DNA from: Cyanobacteria bacterium FACHB-502
GTDB taxonomy: Bacteria > Cyanobacteriota > Cyanobacteriia > Elainellales > Elainellaceae
Length of the DNA stretch: 58,152 bases
Reading direction: 5' to 3'
Assembly (NCBI GenBank): GCA_014695325.1
Contig: JACJNZ010000081.1
Span: 1-58,152, forward strand
In this document: piece after piece, positions 44,187 through 52,792 of the stretch
Layout of the letters: each line of letters opens with the position of its first letter
Numbering within the stretch: the first letter of the stretch is position 1
Translations under genes and position numbers: made by a program
The notes under the pieces: model-generated
Seen by the model: only the letters and a program-made list of their open reading frames with translations
Databases searched by the model: none
What the model was told of the DNA's origin: nothing

Positions 44187-45533
44187 TCACGAGAATGCCA
44201 TCGTGTAGCCGACCTCGAAGTACGACCACATCACCACCCGACTGCCGACCTGCGTGGCGGCCTTGACCCCGCCATCCTGGGACAGGATGAACGCGACCGC
44301 CGGGTGCATGCCCTCGACAAAACGGAAGGACGAGCGGTGGCGAGTTCCATAGCTAATGAATGGAGCAGCGGTCCCCTGGGTTCCAGCCTCGTTCGTCGCG
44401 TGGTAGATTGTGTCTGTTCCTGGCGCACTGACGCGCACCTCCCCGCCGAAGCCGATAATCCTAAGTTTGTCAGTCAAGATCACCGCTCCGTCTACGGCGG
44501 TCAATGACGCGATGAACCGTGCCGCGTCTCGTGCCGTGTCTTCATACTTGCGCTGGTTCCAGTCTAGCGCCTCCAGATCCTCAAGCTGCCCTCGACTTAC
44601 TCTACTCCGCTCGTGGAGCTGTTCGTAAAGGTCATTGTGTTCGAGCCGCACCGCCATCGCCGTGAGAAGGGCATCTCGCGGACGGGTACTCGGCAGCCGG
44701 TATTTCAGCGACACATTCTCCAACAGCCGCGAGTCGTTGTCCGCGATGTTCTCCGGGACAAATAGCAGTGCGCCTCCGTGGCGAAGTTCGGCGGTGCACA
44801 GCAGGATGTATTCGATAAAGTTTAGGTGGGCGAAGTCACGGCCATCGTCTTGCTCGTTGCGCCGAATTCTAGAGGTTGGAAGCCCGGAACGCTGAATAGC
44901 TTCTTCAATCAGTTGGTCGGTTGCATCTGCAAAGAACTGCGCGATGGGGCCTCTGTACAAGACGCTACGCAAAGGGCTGACGACATTACCGCCGCGCAGG
45001 CGAATGACCGGATGGTCTCCGCGGCAGATACTCAGCTCGCCGGGGCGCGTGGAAGCGACCACAAGAACTGACGGGGACGCAACGCCACTAATGCGTTCGT
45101 GGCGGCCCATCTCCCAGAGGGCCATTCCAACATCAATGAGGGCGTAGATATAGAGACGTTGTTGATTTCCTTCCTTTACCGCCTCTACAGCAATCATCAC
45201 TTGCCGGGGGTCAGCCACTGGCGCAAGTTGTCGCAGTTTCTCTACAGTAAAAGGGACCGGTTGCCCCAAGGGATACCGCATGATCGGCTCAAGTGGGATG
45301 GGGTACTGTCGTGGTGGGGATACCGATACACTCTGAGAGATGAACGCGACACGAAAGTTTGTTGGACGGCCCTCCTCAGTCATCAGGCTCGCGTGGTAAC
45401 AGACATCAAGGAGTTCATCCAGAACCGCTTTTTCCGGCAGGTCTGCCCGCGGCCAACCTTCCGATAGCGGCTCACCGCGCCACCGGCGTCTGAGGATTAA
45501 GTACAAGTCCCGTGGGTACTTATGCTTTACCAT
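44187..45533 (-). CDS. Protein with a DisA_N-like (diadenylate-cyclase-fold) C-terminal domain
   Basis: 448 aa; RBS GGAGAA precedes the ATG. The N-terminal ~330 residues are not recognised. The C-terminal 100 residues carry the two diadenylate cyclase hallmarks, DGAVILT (348-354) and GTRHRSSFRF (396-405), where true enzymes have DGA and GTRHRAA. This fits the DACNV-type sensor family as I remember it. It may make c-di-AMP or only bind a nucleotide. GC content is high. It lies 144 bp downstream of the CD-NTase gene on the same strand, so a link to the CBASS is possible but unproven. Confidence 0.72.
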   Translation of the reverse strand: MVKHKYPRDLYLILRRRWRGEPLSEGWPRADLPEKAVLDELLDVCYHASLMTEEGRPTNFRVAFISQSVSVSPPRQYPIPLEPIMRYPLGQPVPFTVEKLRQLAPVADPRQVMIAVEAVKEGNQQRLYIYALIDVGMALWEMGRHERISGVASPSVLVVASTRPGELSICRGDHPVIRLRGGNVVSPLRSVLYRGPIAQFFADATDQLIEEAIQRSGLPTSRIRRNEQDDGRDFAHLNFIEYILLCTAELRHGGALLFVPENIADNDSRLLENVSLKYRLPSTRPRDALLTAMAVRLEHNDLYEQLHERSRVSRGQLEDLEALDWNQRKYEDTARDAARFIASLTAVDGAVILTDKLRIIGFGGEVRVSAPGTDTIYHATNEAGTQGTAAPFISYGTRHRSSFRFVEGMHPAVAFILSQDGGVKAATQVGSRVVMWSYFEVGYTMAFS

Positions 45534-45677
45534 CCGTTCTCCAAAAACGACGTGTGGCTTAGCTGCTTTCTAGACCGAGCGAGACTGGTCAGCGATTGCC
45601 ACCTTTGTAACTCCATAAGCAACTTTGGTAGTCTACTGCACCAGAATTGTTCGATTGCACAACTACAAATAATCAAA

Positions 45678-46550
45678 TTACATATTCCAAAGGTCTATTA
45701 GCTTCCTTATATAATCACGAGCATCATCAATGTTCCATTGAACTGATGAATTTCCAAATAGATAGCTCATTTCATTTTGACATACAAATTTCTGCCAATT
45801 TCCATTACTTAACTCATTACTGAGCCAATTGATTGAACTTGTGAATGTTGATTGATAGCTAACACCAAATTTATTATTTGGAACATTGTATAGGAGACAC
45901 TCAATAAAGTAGGAAGGAATTTTTTTTGGAAAAAGAAGACCTGCACTTATACGGCTTCTAGCATTTTTAAAGACTCGAACTGTAGGTTTATACCATCCAC
46001 AAGTTTGCTGGTCGGAGTTCTTAAGCGCACCATTGTCATAATGGCGTTTTGGAAAGTTACAGATTTGTTGTCTTCCGGGGACTGTCCAAAATGTCATTCC
46101 TTCTACCAATTGCATCTTCTCATAATGCCTGTAGGTAGCCGCTACGACAACATCTGCTTTGAGCCTGCCACTGTTAGGCAATAACTTGACTGATTTTCCA
46201 CCTGACGTATCAACATATTGAGAACCATAGCATTGCGATAATGCAGCAATTACATCTTGTCGAAAAGCAGACCAGCTATACTCAGCGGGTATTAATCCTA
46301 ACTGCGACTTCTCTTCCACCGTCAAACTTGAGTAAAATACAGAAGTGAGTTCTACTACAAGATCAACATCACTATCACCACGAACATTAGTGAAGTTTCT
46401 GTATGAACCTTGCAAGTAACTGATATAGCTAACATTGGCAGGCCATTGATACCTTTCTAAGGCATTTCTTACAGAGTGATGAGTGTTTTGAGCGGATACA
46501 GTTGCTCCCTGATTAGACCAAGTTTTAAGCTGAGATTCAGAAATAGACAT
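45678..46550 (-). CDS. CD-NTase (cGAS/DncV-like nucleotidyltransferase) of a CBASS
   Basis: 290 aa. The nucleotidyltransferase core shows GSYRNFTNVRGDSDVDLVVE: Gly48-Ser49, then Asp61 and Asp63 as the metal pair, with Asp133 (LKADVVVA) as the third acidic residue. In CBASS such enzymes make cyclic oligonucleotides during phage infection. The Cap15-like effector gene lies 36 bp upstream on the same strand. No Cap2/Cap3 or HORMA/TRIP13 genes are present, so it is a minimal type I system. The nucleotide product cannot be predicted reliably. Confidence 0.9.
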   Translation of the reverse strand: MSISESQLKTWSNQGATVSAQNTHHSVRNALERYQWPANVSYISYLQGSYRNFTNVRGDSDVDLVVELTSVFYSSLTVEEKSQLGLIPAEYSWSAFRQDVIAALSQCYGSQYVDTSGGKSVKLLPNSGRLKADVVVAATYRHYEKMQLVEGMTFWTVPGRQQICNFPKRHYDNGALKNSDQQTCGWYKPTVRVFKNARSRISAGLLFPKKIPSYFIECLLYNVPNNKFGVSYQSTFTSSINWLSNELSNGNWQKFVCQNEMSYLFGNSSVQWNIDDARDYIRKLIDLWNM

Positions 46551-46586
46551 GAGATTTCGTATATTTGGGAAGAATAAGGACTTTTA

Positions 46587-47228
46587 TCAAGGCTTCTGAC
46601 TTGCTTTTCTTAAAGCATCTTCTCGTGTTAAATGCCCACGAGAAATGAGCTTAAATTCCATAGTTCCGATATTTTGTCTGCCACGACCAGTAAAATAATC
46701 TCCAATCAATTCATTACCATCTGGAGCTAGCCGTAAATTAGCTGTGCCTCGGTGGGCATTCATAGTGTCAACACTTAGAGCAGACGGTTCGTTCATGTAT
46801 TCATATTTCAAGCAAGGTTCTGACGACTCCTGTGTATTGACTGCTGCCATAATGGAATATGAACTTGAGTTTTGAGTTGTCAAACGCACATTTATACGTG
46901 TCCAAGTTTGACGAACATACAAAATCACATCTGGGACATCAGTTCCACCACCATAAGATGAGTGGATAACTCCTACCCAAGTTCCTTGGAGATTTGGAAT
47001 CGAAGAGAAGGAGATAAATTTGAACCTTTGATACCACAGGTATTTATCAAACCACTGATAAATTAGCCCATAGAATCCCATGACCGAAGGAGCGTCAACC
47101 CACCAAGGAACTTGCAGTTTTGTTAACTGCAAGCCAGAACTTAGAATTAAAGCACAAACTACAGCAATGAAAGCCAACCAAATTGGAGTGGATTCTCGTT
47201 CAGAAGCATTTGTTGCATAGGCGTGCAT
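46587..47228 (-). CDS. cap15: Cap15-like CBASS effector (two membrane helices plus beta-barrel)
   Basis: 213 aa. Two membrane helices (about 16-34 and 45-62) precede a beta-rich domain opening with IPNLQGTWVGVIHSSY, the characteristic start of the Cap15 cyclic-nucleotide-binding barrel. It continues with strands such as DVILYVRQTW and GTANLRLAPDG. Known Cap15 proteins bind the CD-NTase product and disrupt the inner membrane. It is directly upstream of the CD-NTase gene with no further genes, giving effector-enzyme order. Confidence 0.87.
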   Translation of the reverse strand: MHAYATNASERESTPIWLAFIAVVCALILSSGLQLTKLQVPWWVDAPSVMGFYGLIYQWFDKYLWYQRFKFISFSSIPNLQGTWVGVIHSSYGGGTDVPDVILYVRQTWTRINVRLTTQNSSSYSIMAAVNTQESSEPCLKYEYMNEPSALSVDTMNAHRGTANLRLAPDGNELIGDYFTGRGRQNIGTMEFKLISRGHLTREDALRKASQKP

Positions 47229-47608
47229 GAGAACTTAAGCCCAAGTAGCTAATCCTATGTGTAGTCTATTTTTAACTTTGTCAACAGTACACAGTAAATT
47301 ATCATACTATGTATACAATACAAAAGAACTATCAAGAGATAGGGTAACCGTACCTGGCCCAACCCAATCAGTTACAACACCGATTCAAGCTTCGACAGTT
47401 TACTTAAGCGTTGCTTCGTTGCTTCGTCCCGGTCTAGGGCTCAAGCAGTCGAACGATCTGAGCTAAATCGCCCTGCGTCACCTAGTCTCTCCAGTTCGCT
47501 TTGCGGGCTAGGCGGTCAGCACCAGTCACTTCTATTTGGTCGGTTCCAGCAAAGTTGTTCTACGGAACTGGCAATATGCATTATCGAATGTGAGCAAGCT
47601 TAGCTTGT
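47229..47608. promoter_or_regulatory. Intergenic region upstream of the CBASS pair
   Basis: It probably contains the CBASS promoter near 47230-47330 (AT-rich). No supported gene in the rest. Confidence 0.3.
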
Positions 47609-47643
47609 CGAAAACACTGCCAAATTTAGTCATTTTCGGCAAA
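47609..47643. repeat. 48-bp repeat copy next to a resolvase remnant
   Basis: AGCTTGTCGAAAAC-ACTGCCAAAT-TTTTCGGCAA type sequence, adjoining the degraded resolvase end, like the copies at about 14250 and 52301. Confidence 0.55.
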
Positions 47644-47790
47644 AAAGGGGCGACAGCAGAAACTGACAGCCCAGTAGATCGAAATTGGACGATCGCCAGC
47701 AGCAGTCTCGAAGCAACTGGTCACTTTTATTTGTGAGCACCTAGAGATTAGCCGTTCGGCCTTTTACTGTTGCGTTAGTTCAGAAGTGTG
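47644..47790 (+). pseudogene. Short 3' remnant of a serine recombinase
   Basis: Aligns with the last ~50 codons of the resolvase at 43357-43935 (RGRQQKL.., EIGR, ICEHLEISR..). Stops and substitutions break it. Confidence 0.65.
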
Positions 47791-47848
47791 GTCTGAACCG
47801 GCTAATAGACAACTCAAGTTGATTCAGGTTGAGCACGAGAATTTTTGA

Positions 47849-47863
47849 TCGCGCGAAGCGCGA
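47849..47863 (-). other. GC-rich hairpin downstream of caspase-FGE gene 2
   Basis: TCGCGC-TTC-GCGCGA on the coding strand, 55 bp after the stop. It is equivalent to the hairpin at 27000-27014 but without a T-run, so a terminator role is less likely here. Confidence 0.6.
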
Positions 47864-47918
47864 AGCAAAGATAAAAAAGAAAACAGGGTAGAGGGACAAA
47901 GAGCAAGAGGACATAGGG

Positions 47919-49811
47919 CTACAGAGTCCACGTAGAACCGCAAACAACACGAAACCCAAAATAGCTGCCCCGGTCGACCAGGTTGAACCAGTCGCGACTG
48001 GCAGATCGGCAACGCCTGGGATCGTCGTTCCACGAACCACCGCGCAGCAGCCGATAACTTGCATTTCCACCTGCGGTCCAAGCACTCCCATCATTTGGTG
48101 CACCCCGATAATTGTAATGCAAGTGATCCAGGCACCACTCCCACACATTCCCATGCATCTCATACAACCCAAACGCATTCGGCGGAAAATTGCCAACCTG
48201 GGTAGTCTGCTCTCGATATTGCCCTTTCGGTGCCGAAGCATAGGTAAAGTTGCCCTTGAAGTTCACCAGATCAGTCGTAATTGTCTCGCCAAAGTGGAAG
48301 GGCGTTGTAGTTCCAGCACGGCAAGCGTATTCCCACTCCGCTTCACTCGGCAAGCGGTACTCTCGTCCCGTTTTCTCCGATAGGCGTTTGCAGAATTCCA
48401 CTGCATCATGCCAGGACACCTGCTCAATCGGGCGCTTGCCGCCCTCGAACTTGGAGGGGTCTGGTTCAAGGTCTCGATCGACTCTGGGTAACGCTGCCAC
48501 TATTTTCCATTGCACCTGGGTCACGGCATACTTGCCCATTAAAAAAGGGGCAATTGTAACCCGATGTTGCGGACTTTCAGTCTCCTGACGTTCTGCTTCT
48601 GTATCAGGGGAACCCATCTGGAAGCTGCCTCCCGGAATCACAACTAGCTCCAGGCTGACTCCATCCCCTAAGTCTTCCACCCGATATTCTGCTCGTCCTG
48701 GGCGACGGTGCGTCAACAGTTCTACCTTCTGCCCCAACCCCAGTACTCCACCCGATCGCTTCACTTCTAGAGTGACGACTTCAAACTTAAAGGTTGGAAC
48801 GGATGGTTTTGTTGAAGTTTGTGAGGAGGTGTCCCGTTGCCCGGTTGTCGCAGTAGGGATATCCTCCTGCATTGTAGCAATGCTGATCGGCGTAGCAGAG
48901 ACAAGCGCAAGCCGTTCTATGCCCTCGACCGCATCGTGGTCAGCAGGGGATGCAGCTAAGACTCGAATCCATAATTGCTTTGCCAGTTTGAAGTCTTTTC
49001 TCAGTTCCGCTCGTTGAGCATCTAGCTTCAAGGTATCAATGTCAGCCAGGTTTGCTTTGCGGGGTAGGAGAATGAGATGGTACTTTGTAGGAGGTTCAAC
49101 AACTCCGTAGGGGGTCTGTTGGACGCGCTTATATTGCTGCGTTACCTGGGGAACGGTCTGTTGTAGGCGCTGATAGAGCCGTTCGACGGTGGCACAGTTC
49201 CCTTCTCCCTCTATTTGCAAACCTTGCAATAGGGCATGGGTAAAAGCTCCTTGCTGGAGTTCGTCAATCTCATAGGACGACTCCCAGGGGCTACAGGCAA
49301 ACAGGGTGATAACGCCTTGCTGTTTTTCCTGTCCAAAGCCAGAACTGTCTCGTCTCCCGGAACCACTGCGACAAGCATCAATCAACATCACTACGTTATC
49401 GGCTCCACTGCGGCGCAAACGATCGGTGATGTAATTCAAGGGAATCCAGGTACTTTTCTCGGCTTCATCTCCAGGATCAGCATCGATCGGCATCAGGTAA
49501 TCCCGGTCTTCGTGGCGCTTGCCATGCCCGGCAAAAAAGAACCACAGGTTATCACCGGGGCGCAAAAAAGGGTCTTCAAACCGGATACGGAAGAAGCGCC
49601 GCAGGGTGGCGTAGGTGGGAGACGAGTCTAGGGCAGGACCATAATCCTGGGGAATGGGTGGCGAGTCGTCGCTGAAGTGATAAACGATCTGGATGTTGAG
49701 TTCTTGCTGTAAAAACGACTGCATTGCTTCAGCATCCCGCTTAGCGTAGTTGAGCCGTTGCAGGTTGCGATAGCCATTGATGCCGATCGTAATTGCCCAG
49801 TTGCGTCCCAT
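47919..49811 (-). CDS. Caspase-like peptidase fused to an FGE-sulfatase domain, paralogue 2
   Basis: 630 aa from MGRNWAITIGINGYR at 49811; an upstream in-frame ATG (49865) would overlap the Pepco-like gene and is less likely. The caspase residues are His in FFFAGHGKRHED and Cys in LIDACRSGSG. The linker is followed by an FGE-like domain (LVVIPGGSFQMGS to GFRVVCGSTWTL) with an insert (SGGVLGLGQKVELLTHRR) lacking in paralogues 1 and 3. The start lies 7 bp after the Pepco-like stop. Variable C-terminal core at 47961-48029. Confidence 0.88.
   Translation of the reverse strand: MGRNWAITIGINGYRNLQRLNYAKRDAEAMQSFLQQELNIQIVYHFSDDSPPIPQDYGPALDSSPTYATLRRFFRIRFEDPFLRPGDNLWFFFAGHGKRHEDRDYLMPIDADPGDEAEKSTWIPLNYITDRLRRSGADNVVMLIDACRSGSGRRDSSGFGQEKQQGVITLFACSPWESSYEIDELQQGAFTHALLQGLQIEGEGNCATVERLYQRLQQTVPQVTQQYKRVQQTPYGVVEPPTKYHLILLPRKANLADIDTLKLDAQRAELRKDFKLAKQLWIRVLAASPADHDAVEGIERLALVSATPISIATMQEDIPTATTGQRDTSSQTSTKPSVPTFKFEVVTLEVKRSGGVLGLGQKVELLTHRRPGRAEYRVEDLGDGVSLELVVIPGGSFQMGSPDTEAERQETESPQHRVTIAPFLMGKYAVTQVQWKIVAALPRVDRDLEPDPSKFEGGKRPIEQVSWHDAVEFCKRLSEKTGREYRLPSEAEWEYACRAGTTTPFHFGETITTDLVNFKGNFTYASAPKGQYREQTTQVGNFPPNAFGLYEMHGNVWEWCLDHLHYNYRGAPNDGSAWTAGGNASYRLLRGGSWNDDPRRCRSASRDWFNLVDRGSYFGFRVVCGSTWTL
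47931..48052 (-). other. Candidate DGR variable region 2 (core 47961-48029)
   Basis: 23-codon core with AAC, GAC and GAT just after TCGTGG and AGC-TAT just before TTTGGGTTT. The flanks are identical to variable region 1 over long stretches. Confidence 0.6.
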
Positions 49812-49818
49812 TGTTTTG

Positions 49819-50193
49819 CTACGAGTTGGCTCGCTTGAACTTGAGTTTGATCGCTCCTTTATCACTCAGGGAACCGCCACTCCCCATAATGCTGACTTGC
49901 CCTTGAGCATTAATCTCAACGGAGAGTTCCACTTCATCGAGTTGCAATCCGGTCTGCTGATTTGCCTGGTCAAAGACATCGCTGACCACTTTCAACAAGC
50001 CATTCATCTGGCTTTTGAGGGCAATAGCATCTAGGGGCACACGTTGACGGACGACTGTCTTGACCTGTTCAGTGACGCGCGATCCAAATCCACCTCCCGT
50101 ATCACTGCCGTCCCGCGCTCCCTGAACAACTTCCGTTGTCTCAGTGGTCTCTACTTCTGTGGTCAACCACAACTGAGCCGTTTCGTCTGCCAC
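49819..50193 (-). CDS. Pepco-like (peptidase-colocalised) small protein
   Basis: 124 aa, GTG start with GGAGG 8-12 bp upstream. After a charged, Thr-rich N-terminus, the conserved half reads VPLDAIALKSQMNGLLKVVS, LDEVELSVEINAQGQVSIMG and GAIKLKFKR, a compact alpha/beta domain. This resembles the Pepco domain found next to proteases in predicted conflict systems (recalled, not searched). It sits between two caspase-FGE genes, 7 bp before the second, so it is probably their partner or regulator. Confidence 0.75.
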   Translation of the reverse strand: MADETAQLWLTTEVETTETTEVVQGARDGSDTGGGFGSRVTEQVKTVVRQRVPLDAIALKSQMNGLLKVVSDVFDQANQQTGLQLDEVELSVEINAQGQVSIMGSGGSLSDKGAIKLKFKRANS

Positions 50194-50318
50194 CTAGTAG
50201 CCTCCAGCTTTTTTCCCTATTTTCGTTCAATTTAGACAAAACAGAACTTGGAGAGTTGAGAATTGGGCAACCGTTCAGCATTGCTTACCAGGCTACTCAA
50301 TCTAGGTTGATTTTCGGA

Positions 50319-50333
50319 TGCCGTTACCCGGCA
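50319..50333 (-). other. Weak hairpin downstream of caspase-FGE gene 3
   Basis: TGCCG-GGTAA-CGGCA, a 5-bp stem 52 bp after the stop. The position is similar to the hairpins after genes 1 and 2 but the sequence is different. Confidence 0.35.
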
Positions 50334-50385
50334 TACCAGAGCAGGTCTGGACTCTTCTTCGACTCACCTGATGAATTCCCACCCA

Positions 50386-52245
50386 TCAGTTCTGGTACAG
50401 AAGAGCCCACGCGGAGCCGCACACAACACGAAACCCAACAAAGTAGTCCCCTTCAACTGGGCTGCGCCTAAGGCGATTGGCAGATCGGCAATTCCTGGGA
50501 ATCTTGCTCCACGAACCACCGCGCAGCAGACGGTAGCTCGAATCTCCTCCTGCTATCCACGCACTCCCATCGCTGGGCGCACCCTCATAATTCTCATGCC
50601 AGTGGTCTAAACACCACTCCCACACATTTCCATGCATGTCATACAACCCAAACGCGTTTGGGGTAAAGGTCCCTACGTCTGTGGTTTGTTTCCGGAACAC
50701 TCCTTCTGGGGCTGATGCGTAGGTATAGTCGCTGTTGTAGTTAGCCAGATCTGTGATGATTGTTTCGCCAAAATGGAATGGTGTTGTGGTCCCGGCACGG
50801 CAAGCATACTCCCACTCTGCTTCACTGGGTAACCGATACTCATGCTTAGTTGCTTTGGACAACCGAGCGCAGAACTCGAGCGCAGCATGCCAGGATACTT
50901 GCTCAACCGGGCGATTATCTCCCTTAAAGTGAGATGGGTCTAGCTCAAGGTCACGACTAACTTTTGGAAAACCTGCTACAACTCTCCATTGCGACTGTGT
51001 TACTGCATACTTACCCATTAAAAATGGCTTAACAGTAACAGGGTATTGTGGTCGCTCATCATCATCACCTTCGTCAGGAGGTGAACCTATCTGAAACGTG
51101 CCACCTGGAATCGATACCATTTCTAGCTGGACTCCATTACCCAAATCTTCAACTAAACACTGCGCCTCGCCAGAGCGACAACTCACCTCCTGCCCTCGAG
51201 CATCTACCGTAATCACCTTAAACCGAAAGGTAGGAATAATCGGAGTCGGAGGGGGTGGGGAAGATGCAACAGATGTAGGTTGAGCACTCCGACTAGGCGC
51301 AGGAGAAGGTTCCGTCTGAGGCAAGGAATTCTCCCCATCTGCCTGTCGTGCAATTCGCTTGATGGCTCTGATTGCCTGCTGGTCTGCTGGAGAAACCACC
51401 AACACTCTGACCCACAATTGTTCTGCCAGCTCCCAGTCTCGTTCCGCCTCGGCTTCCAGGGCATTATTCTTCAACATCATCACATCTGCCAAGGTTGCCT
51501 TTTGTGGTAGCAGAATTAGATGCCGTTTGGCGATCGGCTCTGCATTGGTATAGGGTGTTTGCTGGGGTTTGCGATAGCGACGGTTTAGTTCCGGCACCTG
51601 ATAGCGCAGATGCTGATCCAATCGTTCTACGGTAGCGCAGTTGCCTTCTCCCTGAATTCGTAACCCCTGCAGCAAAGCATGAGTAAAAGCTCCCTGCTGT
51701 AACTCGTCTATCTCATACGATCGCTCATTGGGACTACAGGAAAACAGAGTCACTACTCCCTTCTGTTTTTCCACTCCAATCCCTTCCCCATCGCGATCGC
51801 CCTCATTGCGGCAAGCATCAAGCAGCAAAATTACATTATCTGCCCCACATCGACGCAGTCGCTCGGTAATGTAATTAATTGGAATGGCAGTTCCTTCAAT
51901 ATTGCGGGGATTGACATCGCTGGGCAGCAGATAATCCCGCCCTTGGTGGCGCTTGCCATGTCCCGCAAAGAAGAACCAAAAGTTATCCCCAGCTCCTAGA
52001 AAGCTCTGTTCAAATCGAATATCGAGGAAGCGATCTAGCTTGGCAAAGGTGGGAAGGGGCTTAAAGGGTGGACCATAGTCCAGTTCAATATCAGGGGCAT
52101 TCTCCGCGAAATAGTAAACCTTCTCAAACCCAGCATCGTTGAAGAAGTAATCACGGATAGCAGCCGCATCCTGCTTGGCGTAGTTCAGCGGTTGCAGGTT
52201 GTCATAAGCATTAATGCCAATGGCGATTGCCCAGTTTCTTCCCAT
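50386..52245 (-). CDS. Caspase-like peptidase fused to an FGE-sulfatase domain, paralogue 3
   Basis: 619 aa, start MGRNWAIAIGINAYD. The caspase residues are His in FFFAGHGKRHQGRD and Cys in LLLDACRNEGDRDG, almost identical to paralogue 1. The FGE-like domain ends GFRVVCGSAWALLYQN, a few residues longer than the others. The upstream region and N-terminal half are closest to paralogue 1 (27067-28962), which suggests duplication of the whole transcription unit. Genes run paralogue 3, Pepco-like, paralogue 2 on the minus strand with a 192-bp gap to the Pepco-like gene. Variable core at 50440-50508. Confidence 0.88.
   Translation of the reverse strand: MGRNWAIAIGINAYDNLQPLNYAKQDAAAIRDYFFNDAGFEKVYYFAENAPDIELDYGPPFKPLPTFAKLDRFLDIRFEQSFLGAGDNFWFFFAGHGKRHQGRDYLLPSDVNPRNIEGTAIPINYITERLRRCGADNVILLLDACRNEGDRDGEGIGVEKQKGVVTLFSCSPNERSYEIDELQQGAFTHALLQGLRIQGEGNCATVERLDQHLRYQVPELNRRYRKPQQTPYTNAEPIAKRHLILLPQKATLADVMMLKNNALEAEAERDWELAEQLWVRVLVVSPADQQAIRAIKRIARQADGENSLPQTEPSPAPSRSAQPTSVASSPPPPTPIIPTFRFKVITVDARGQEVSCRSGEAQCLVEDLGNGVQLEMVSIPGGTFQIGSPPDEGDDDERPQYPVTVKPFLMGKYAVTQSQWRVVAGFPKVSRDLELDPSHFKGDNRPVEQVSWHAALEFCARLSKATKHEYRLPSEAEWEYACRAGTTTPFHFGETIITDLANYNSDYTYASAPEGVFRKQTTDVGTFTPNAFGLYDMHGNVWEWCLDHWHENYEGAPSDGSAWIAGGDSSYRLLRGGSWSKIPRNCRSANRLRRSPVEGDYFVGFRVVCGSAWALLYQN
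50410..50531 (-). other. Candidate DGR variable region 3 (core 50440-50508)
   Basis: Same layout as regions 1 and 2 (constant TGCCGATCTGCC inside). Here several AAY-like codons read AAT or AAG, so this copy may be nearest to an unmutated template. Confidence 0.6.
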
Positions 52246-52299
52246 GCAAACGGTCGTCAGGCTACGACTTTAATCCTGATCCTAGTTTATATTCTCTCC

Positions 52300-52348
52300 A
52301 AGCTAAGTTCGCCGAAAACCCTGCCGAAAAGAGGCATTTTCGGTAATC
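52300..52348. repeat. 48-bp repeat copy upstream of caspase-FGE gene 3
   Basis: AAGTTCGCCGAAAACCCTGCC, then GAAAAGAGGCATTTTCGGTA, aligned to the copies at about 14250 and 47609. Confidence 0.55.
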
Positions 52349-52405
52349 ATAAAAGTGGTAGCGTAGGGTCGATTGCCGTCCGGCTTGGTCTGGTGCGCTG
52401 GCGGG

Positions 52406-52792
52406 CTATGCGTCGCGGTTAGTCGCCCGACGCGGACCTCGAATCCCAACCAAGTTTCCGAACGGATCCTTGAACTGGCATATTGTCAGTCCGGCTTCGA
52501 TCTCCAACGGACCGCGATAAAGAATTGCCCCAATGGACTTTAGGTACTCCATGCGCTTGTCAAAGTCATCGGTGAACCAGTAAACCACCGTTCCCGCGCT
52601 ACCGCTTGGAACCTTTTCATCGGCTTGTACAACCTCAATCTGCACGCCGTCCACTTCGATACATTCCCACTCGCCGCCGTCTGGATTAACGGTCTTGCCC
52701 GACGGGAACGCACGGCGATACCACGCCAGTCCCGCTCGCCAATCGTCCACGTGTACGAGCACTGCACAAATGGGAGTCGCGGGAAGATGCAT
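52406..52792 (-). CDS. VOC-family (glyoxalase/bleomycin-resistance-like) protein
   Basis: 128 aa from MHLPATPICAVLVHVDD at 52792. The paired beta-alpha-beta units are visible: WRAGLAWYRRAF, EWECIEVDGVQIEVV, and the C-terminal GLTICQFKDPFGNLVGIRGP with the metal-ligand Glu replaced by neighbouring residues. Such proteins are small dioxygenases, lyases or antibiotic-binding proteins; no substrate can be chosen. GC content is higher than in its neighbours. It stands alone between repeats and recombination scars. Confidence 0.85.
   Translation of the reverse strand: MHLPATPICAVLVHVDDWRAGLAWYRRAFPSGKTVNPDGGEWECIEVDGVQIEVVQADEKVPSGSAGTVVYWFTDDFDKRMEYLKSIGAILYRGPLEIEAGLTICQFKDPFGNLVGIRGPRRATNRDA

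Noticed and set aside
47257-47736. Two short plus-strand frames upstream of the CBASS
   Set aside because: No ribosome site or family; the second overlaps a resolvase remnant and repeat.
49812-49865. Earlier start for caspase-FGE gene 2
   Set aside because: It would overlap the Pepco-like gene and add residues absent from both paralogues, which begin at MGRNW.
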